Made by a program: the position numbers and the translations under genes. From the NCBI RefSeq assembly GCF_900113375.1, contig NZ_FOPC01000017.1, positions 18,131 through 82,130 on the forward strand: a stretch of 64,000 nucleotides of DNA, read 5' to 3'. Shown here in pieces: positions 60,273-64,000 of the stretch. The notes below the pieces were generated by a model. It made no database searches and was not told the DNA's origin. It worked only from the letters and a program-made list of their open reading frames with translations. The stretch's first letter is position 1. Each line of letters begins with the position of its first letter. The stretch is from Algoriphagus hitonicola. Lineage in GTDB: Bacteria > Bacteroidota > Bacteroidia > Cytophagales > Cyclobacteriaceae.

Positions 60273-61448
60273 ATGGCTTTTAAAATGGAACAAACCATGC
60301 GATGGTATGGCCCCGGTGATCCGGTCAGCTTAAGTGATATTCGACAAGCTGGCGCTACGGGTATCGTCACCGCACTTCACCACATTCCCAATGGAGATAT
60401 TTGGACCCAAGAGGAAATTCAGCTTCGCAAAAAAACTATTGAGGACGCGGGGTTAACCTGGTCTGTGGTGGAATCCGTTCCGGTCCATGAACAAATCAAA
60501 ACCCGAACCGGAGAATTCGAAAAACTGATCGCCAACTATCAACAAACGATACGAAATTTGGCTGCTGAGGGGGTTTTTACAGTTTGTTACAACTTTATGC
60601 CCGTTCTGGACTGGACCCGAACCGACCTCTTCAAAGAACTTCCCAATGGCGCCAAAGCCCTTTTTTATGAGAAAAAAGCCGTCCAGGCATTTGATCTCTT
60701 TATCCTAAAAAGACCAGCTGCATTTGAAGAATACACCAAAGAGGAAATCGAGGAAATAAGAAAGTATTACGAAGCTTTGAGTCCGGAGAAGCATCAATTG
60801 ATCATCGATAATATTCTAAAAGGGCTGCCCGGTTCTGAAATTGGTTATACGCTGGATGAATTCCGGACAATGCTTCAAACCTACGATGGCATTGATGTCA
60901 AAAAACTTCAGGAGCATTTGCGTTTATTCCTAGACGCCATTGTGCCGGTAGCTGAGGAAGTGGGAGTATATATGACCATCCACCCAGATGACCCACCATT
61001 TTCACTTTATGGCTTGCCTCGGGTAGTATCCAGTGCAGCTGACGCCCGAAGAATCATCAAGGATAATCCCAACCCGCACAATGGACTTTGCTTTTGTACG
61101 GGAAGCTATGGTGTAAGGCCAGACAATGATTTGCCTGCCATGATGGCTGAGTTTGGTGATCACATCAATTTTATCCATCTCCGAAGCACCAAGCGGGATG
61201 AAGTCGGTAACTTTTTCGAAGATAATCATTTGGAGGGCGATGTGCCGATGGTGGCGGTGATTGATGAAATCCTCAAGGTGCAGGAAAGACGAGGCAAAAG
61301 CATCCCCATGCGTCCAGACCATGGCCATCAAATGCTGGATGATTTGAGCAAAAAAACCAATCCAGGTTACTCTGCCATCGGAAGACTCAAAGGACTAGCG
61401 GAAATCCGAGGTGTGGAAGAAGCCTTGCTATACACCAGAAAAAAATGA
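60273..61448 (+). CDS. uxuA: Mannonate dehydratase
   Basis: 391 residues, standard. It dehydrates D-mannonate to 2-keto-3-deoxygluconate. Diagnostic stretches: [111 protein letters not shown] (metal-binding His), [27 protein letters not shown], and [12 protein letters not shown] (conserved RPDHG). Cytosolic, manganese or iron dependent. The downstream KdgK/KdgA enzymes and a uronate transporter are not in this window. Confidence 0.96.
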   Translation: MAFKMEQTMRWYGPGDPVSLSDIRQAGATGIVTALHHIPNGDIWTQEEIQLRKKTIEDAGLTWSVVESVPVHEQIKTRTGEFEKLIANYQQTIRNLAAEGVFTVCYNFMPVLDWTRTDLFKELPNGAKALFYEKKAVQAFDLFILKRPAAFEEYTKEEIEEIRKYYEALSPEKHQLIIDNILKGLPGSEIGYTLDEFRTMLQTYDGIDVKKLQEHLRLFLDAIVPVAEEVGVYMTIHPDDPPFSLYGLPRVVSSAADARRIIKDNPNPHNGLCFCTGSYGVRPDNDLPAMMAEFGDHINFIHLRSTKRDEVGNFFEDNHLEGDVPMVAVIDEILKVQERRGKSIPMRPDHGHQMLDDLSKKTNPGYSAIGRLKGLAEIRGVEEALLYTRKK

Positions 61449-62002
61449 GCGAAAAGGAAAAAATGCTTTCCGGCCTACTCTATCAAGCCGGAGATCCCGA
61501 ATTGACAGCAGATCGGATTAAAGCAAGAAAGCTACTGAAAGCATATAATCTCTCGGATCCTGAGGAAATCGAGGAAAGAAAAGGGCTTCTGAAAAAATTG
61601 ATTGGTAAAAGCGGAGGGAATTTTTGGATTGAACCACCCTTTCAATGTGATTACGGGTATAATATCAGCGTTGGGGATGATGTGTTTATCAATTTTAACT
61701 GCTTGATTTTGGATGTCGTGCGAGTGAAGTTGGGGGATCGTGTGCTGGTAGCACCCAATGTTCAATTTTATCCAGCCACTCATCCTATCGATACCAAAAC
61801 ACGAGGTGAACTTTGGGAATTTGGAAAGGAAATTCATGTGGGTTCCGATGTCTGGATCGGAGGCGGAAGCATCATTTGTCCTGGAGTAAAAATCGGAAAC
61901 GGATCAATTATTGGAGCCGGATCTGTGGTGACGAAAGATGTCCCCGAAGGAGTAATCGTAGCCGGAAATCCTGCAAGAGTGATTCGGGAGCTAGAAAAGT
62001 AG
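61445..62002 (+). CDS. Sugar O-acetyltransferase, maltose/galactoside type
   Basis: 185 residues, a hexapeptide-repeat acyltransferase of the Maa/LacA/NodL group. The N-terminal helical segment [29 protein letters not shown] is the Maa-type mac domain. The left-handed beta-helix follows: [53 protein letters not shown] (catalytic His in ATHP), then [54 protein letters not shown]. It transfers acetyl from acetyl-CoA to a sugar hydroxyl. Its ATG overlaps the uxuA stop (ATGA), an unusual coupling that suggests detoxification of stalled uronate intermediates, or simply read-through placement. Confidence 0.92.
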   Translation: MSEKEKMLSGLLYQAGDPELTADRIKARKLLKAYNLSDPEEIEERKGLLKKLIGKSGGNFWIEPPFQCDYGYNISVGDDVFINFNCLILDVVRVKLGDRVLVAPNVQFYPATHPIDTKTRGELWEFGKEIHVGSDVWIGGGSIICPGVKIGNGSIIGAGSVVTKDVPEGVIVAGNPARVIRELEK

Positions 62003-62077
62003 ACTGAATCGCCGATCAACATCTACGATTAATCAATCAAATCTCATTTATAAAATTAGATTTCGGCGACATTTGCC

Positions 62078-62085
62078 TATTTTTG
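62078..62085 (+). promoter_or_regulatory. Bacteroidota -7 promoter motif (TATTTTTG)
   Basis: TATTTTTG matches TAnnTTTG and stands 33 bases before the UDP-glucuronate decarboxylase ATG at 62119. It gives this gene a promoter separate from the uxa/uxu operon. Confidence 0.5.
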
Positions 62086-62118
62086 ACCAAATTGATCTGA
62101 AAACCCTTTTAAGACAGA

Positions 62119-63051
62119 ATGAAAAGAATTTTAGTAAGCGGAGGGGGTGGATTTTTAGGAAGCCACCTTTGCGAAAGATTGCTTCAGGAAGGCAATGAAG
62201 TCCTTTGTGTCGATAATTTTTTCACAGGAAACAGAAAAAATATCCATCATTTATTGGATGACAAAAACTTCGAATTGCTCAGACATGATGTCACCCACCC
62301 ACTTTATGTAGAAGTGGACGAAATCTACAATCTGGCTTGTCCAGCCTCCCCTATCCACTATCAGTTTGATCCTGTTCAGACTACCAAGACTTCGGTGATC
62401 GGAGCTATGAATATGCTGGGCTTGGCAAAAAGACTTAAAATCAAAATTTTACAGGCTTCCACTTCGGAGGTCTATGGTGATCCGGAGATCCACCCCCAAC
62501 CCGAATCCTACCGGGGAAATGTAAATCCAATCGGGCCTCGAGCCTGCTACGATGAAGGAAAGAGATGTGCAGAAACCCTGTTTTTTGATTACAACAGACA
62601 GCACAAGGTGCCAATTAAAATCATGCGTATTTTCAACACTTACGGGCCTCGAATGCATCCCAATGATGGACGTGTGGTCAGTAATTTTATCGTGCAGGCC
62701 CTAAAAGGTCAGGATATCACCATCTACGGCGATGGAAAACAAACCCGCTCCTTCTGCTACGTGGATGATAATATCGAGGGTATGTACCGACTGATGAATT
62801 CCAGAGATGGATTTACGGGACCGGTCAATATTGGAAATCCCGGTGAATTCACCATGCTGGAGCTGGCAAACTTGGTGATTGAGCTGACCAATTCAAAAAG
62901 CAAACTGGTATTCCTTCCCCTACCCCAAGACGATCCCATGCAGCGAAAGCCAATTATTGACTTGGCCAAAAAAGAATTGGGTTGGGAACCTACCGTACCG
63001 CTCAGAGAAGGCTTGATTAAGACCATTGAATATTTTGAGGGAGTGATTTAA
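62119..63051 (+). CDS. UDP-glucuronate decarboxylase (UDP-xylose synthase)
   Basis: 310 residues, an extended [43 protein letters not shown] (NAD loop), [72 protein letters not shown] with Thr/Ser/Glu for decarboxylation, [20 protein letters not shown] with Tyr-Lys, and [26 protein letters not shown]. This string is typical of bacterial UXS, which converts UDP-glucuronate to UDP-xylose for surface glycans. Cytosolic. Monocistronic, with its own promoter motif and terminator. Confidence 0.95.
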   Translation: MKRILVSGGGGFLGSHLCERLLQEGNEVLCVDNFFTGNRKNIHHLLDDKNFELLRHDVTHPLYVEVDEIYNLACPASPIHYQFDPVQTTKTSVIGAMNMLGLAKRLKIKILQASTSEVYGDPEIHPQPESYRGNVNPIGPRACYDEGKRCAETLFFDYNRQHKVPIKIMRIFNTYGPRMHPNDGRVVSNFIVQALKGQDITIYGDGKQTRSFCYVDDNIEGMYRLMNSRDGFTGPVNIGNPGEFTMLELANLVIELTNSKSKLVFLPLPQDDPMQRKPIIDLAKKELGWEPTVPLREGLIKTIEYFEGVI

Positions 63052-63077
63052 AAAAGCCACCAAAAAGTAAAAAAGCG

Positions 63078-63107
63078 CGAGAAGATTTCGATTTTCTCGG
63101 GTTTTTT
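63078..63107 (+). terminator. Intrinsic terminator after UDP-glucuronate decarboxylase
   Basis: CGAGAAGAT (63078-63086) pairs with ATTTTCTCG (63091-63099), with one G-T pair, followed by GGGTTTTTT. Confidence 0.82.
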
Positions 63108-63243
63108 ATGGGTTAAAGATTAATTTCAAAAATTGAAAACGTTTTGCATATACCCGAAGGTGGCGATTTCGAAGCTCTTCACTGTCATCCAAGCAGAAAC
63201 TTTGATAGAAGTACGACTTCTCCCGCCAAAGCGGGAAAGCTTG

Positions 63244-63286
63244 ATTTAACCACTGAACCGCCACTTTTGGGTGGGTGCTGTTATGC
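63244..63286 (-). repeat. attC-like imperfect hairpin downstream of antitoxin gene
   Basis: On the minus strand GCATAAC (63286-63280) and GTTAAAT (63250-63244) enclose a 29-base imperfect hairpin with a CCAC/GTGG core (63261-63274). GTTAAAT fits the attC GTTRRRY box and GCATAAC misses RYYYAAC by one base. It is positioned just after the antitoxin gene, as an attC would be. The inner boxes are weak, so this is a tentative call. Confidence 0.35.
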
Positions 63287-63454
63287 ACAGGGCTTTATTG
63301 TCGTCTGTGTCTTGCATTTCTTGAAATATTCCAATATTTCTTCTTTGGTCATTTTGGATAACTTCTCGCTCAATTTGTCTCTTTGTTGACGCATAAATTT
63401 TACAGCGTCAAACCCGCCTGCCGGACGGACAGGTGTTTTTTCAGTCGTCTTCAT
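63281..63454 (-). CDS. Small antitoxin-like protein with inserted palindrome
   Basis: 57 residues from the ATG at 63454; a TTG at 63463 is also in frame. The core FDAVKFMRQQRDKLSEKLSKMTKEEILEYFKKCK is the typical form of a small helical partner found next to PIN-domain toxins in Bacteroidota. Between MKTTEKT and FDAVKF the residues PVRPAGG are encoded by a GC-rich palindrome (63416-63434, CCTGCCGGACGGACAGG) that related proteins, as far as I recall, lack. It lies downstream of the toxin fragment and overlaps it by 14 bases. Whether it is still made depends on a promoter lost behind the IS66 element. Confidence 0.65.
   Translation of the reverse strand: MKTTEKTPVRPAGGFDAVKFMRQQRDKLSEKLSKMTKEEILEYFKKCKTQTTIKPCA
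63416..63434. repeat. GC-rich palindromic repeat inside antitoxin coding sequence
   Basis: CCTGCCGGACGGACAGG with a CCTG/CAGG outer stem resembles the intergenic palindrome at 2462-2483. Here it reads through in frame as part of PVRPAGG. Confidence 0.45.
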
Positions 63455-63689
63455 ATTTTTCAAATTCTCTTGATGAACGTATTTCTAATTGTTTGTAGCC
63501 GTTTTTTATGTTGATAGAGTTGTAACCCCTTATTCTTTCAATGTTAACTATGTGTTTGAAGTTCCAACTAACTAAAAAATCAGCACGGTTTATAGTCGCT
63601 AAGGCTATGTGTAAGCAGTCCGCATAACTTGTCTGTCCCACAACTTTTTCAGTAATGTATGTACCCACCCCGCCAAGTACATCTTCCAA
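63441..63689 (-). pseudogene. PIN-domain toxin, 5'-truncated at IS66 junction
   Basis: Only the C-terminal part of a PIN (VapC-like) toxin is present: TYITEKVVGQTSYADCLHIALATINRADFLVSWNFKHIVNIERIRGYNSINIKNGYKQLEIRSSREFEKYEDD. The ASP-containing YADCLHIALATI and the VSWNFKHIVN motif are family-typical. Upstream (toward higher coordinates) the frame continues through unrelated residues (around GFLEDVLGGVG) to a stop at about 63707-63709, where a toxin N-terminus with the LLDTN-type motif should be. The nominal start at 63689 is a TTG and gives no catalytic N-terminal Asp. The break coincides with the beginning of the IS66-type element, so the toxin is inactivated. Confidence 0.75.
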
Positions 63690-64000
63690 AAATCCCTTAC
63701 CAGCTATAGGTTTGCATCAAAAACAAACCTATGAAAAGAGCAAGTCAACAACAAATGGAAGCAGCAGTAGCTTCCTTCAAGTCCAGCGGCCTTACCCAGC
63801 GGGAATTCTGTCTTCGTGAGAACATCAAGCTGCCCACCTTTTCCTATTGGTACCGAAAAGTCAATGTTTTTTCAGCAACTCCTGTTGTCCGATTTACAGA
63901 AGTAACTGCCCCTTTACCCTCCGTTGGACTGGAAGTGGTGTTTCCCAACGGAGTGACGGTCCGTGGCATACAGGACCTTTACCAGATCCGCCAACTGATC
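63655..64000 (+). mobile_element. IS66-family element, left part
   Basis: The element is recognised by its first gene, a TnpA-type accessory protein beginning at 63731. The left boundary lies where the PIN toxin homology stops, roughly 63655-63680. The exact terminal inverted repeat and the target duplication cannot be set because the right end is outside the window. Confidence 0.6.
63731..64000 (+). CDS. tnpA: IS66 family accessory protein TnpA, N-terminal part
   Basis: 90 codons open to the window edge. MKRASQQQMEAAVASFKSSGLTQREFCLRENIKLPTFSYWYRKV is the helix-turn-helix region typical of IS66 TnpA (pattern SGLTQREFCxxxxIxxxTFxYWxRK), followed by PVVRFTEVTA and the LEVVFPNGVTVRG strand region characteristic of the C-terminal part. 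TnpA is needed with TnpB and the TnpC transposase, whose genes would follow to the right. The start ATG is fixed by the family N-terminus. Confidence 0.88.
   Translation, partial: MKRASQQQMEAAVASFKSSGLTQREFCLRENIKLPTFSYWYRKVNVFSATPVVRFTEVTAPLPSVGLEVVFPNGVTVRGIQDLYQIRQLI

Noticed and set aside
63136..63145. AAAACGTTTT palindrome resembling a LacI-type operator
   Set aside because: It lies downstream of the UDP-glucuronate decarboxylase terminator with no promoter or gene start behind it, and its arms differ from the CGCAA-type sites at 53913 and 57892.
63221..63236. TCCCGC/GCGGGA hairpin as a terminator
   Set aside because: A perfect 6-bp stem, but no T-run follows on either strand; it is more likely part of a repeat.

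Overview
The window reads as a chromosome segment of a Bacteroidota bacterium, most likely a Cyclobacteriaceae/Algoriphagus-type organism. This is inferred from type IX secretion sorting domains, 7TMR-DISM hybrid kinases, DUF1080, ThuA and DUF6807 proteins, PIG-L deacetylases paired with sodium:solute symporters, the TAnnTTTG promoter -7 motif, the lack of Shine-Dalgarno sequences, and the tiny ribosomal protein bTHX. No rRNA, tRNA or CRISPR array was seen.

The two ends are mobile. At the left (1 to about 1.15 kb) lies the 5' half of an IS91-type element: the start of its transposase, preceded by a tyrosine recombinase whose natural start is out of frame across an A9 run. Next to it is a small module with a membrane protein and a VapBC-like toxin-antitoxin pair, bracketed by a 10-bp inverted repeat. 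At the right (63.28-64.0 kb) an IS66-type element has cut the front off a PIN-domain toxin gene whose partner antitoxin remains.

From left to right the core holds these blocks. (1) 3.3-8.2 kb: a carbon-catabolism cluster with a zinc-free MDR reductase, an SDR, an ACAD10/11-type acyl-CoA dehydrogenase, an APH-like kinase and a hydroxyacyl-CoA dehydrogenase. It resembles the phosphorylation route for 4-hydroxyacyl-CoA. (2) 8.3-10.7 kb: a hybrid sensor kinase. (3) 10.7-21.3 kb: one long, tightly packed minus-strand run, holA - large TPR protein - outer-membrane barrel - SPOR protein - ExbB - ExbD - TonB - folC - trmB. It looks like a dedicated envelope energy-transduction module built into a housekeeping operon. 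(4) 21.4-40.4 kb: stress, TPR, transport and deacetylase genes, gapN-like, gyrA, secreted proteins, rpe and a T9SS subtilase. (5) 40.5-53.8 kb: a TrpF-like protein missing its catalytic cysteine, AKR and SDR enzymes, DUF6807/ThuA, an aminotransferase, bTHX, the pxpABC 5-oxoprolinase operon, DUF4301, HigBA and an RNA methyltransferase. (6) 54-63 kb: a sugar-acid region. A DUF1080-DUF1080 lipoprotein and a Gfo/Idh oxidoreductase form one unit. uxaC, an SDR fructuronate reductase, uxuA and an acetyltransferase form another. A LacI repressor gene sits between them, and both units carry nearly the same CG-centred palindrome upstream. A UDP-glucuronate decarboxylase follows.

Several genes too short for routine ORF calling were found by eye: bTHX (47597-47725, minus), a 34-residue one-helix protein translationally coupled to the sodium:solute symporter (27166-27270, minus), and the partial transposase genes at both ends. 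Gene functions are assigned from remembered family motifs; no database search was run.
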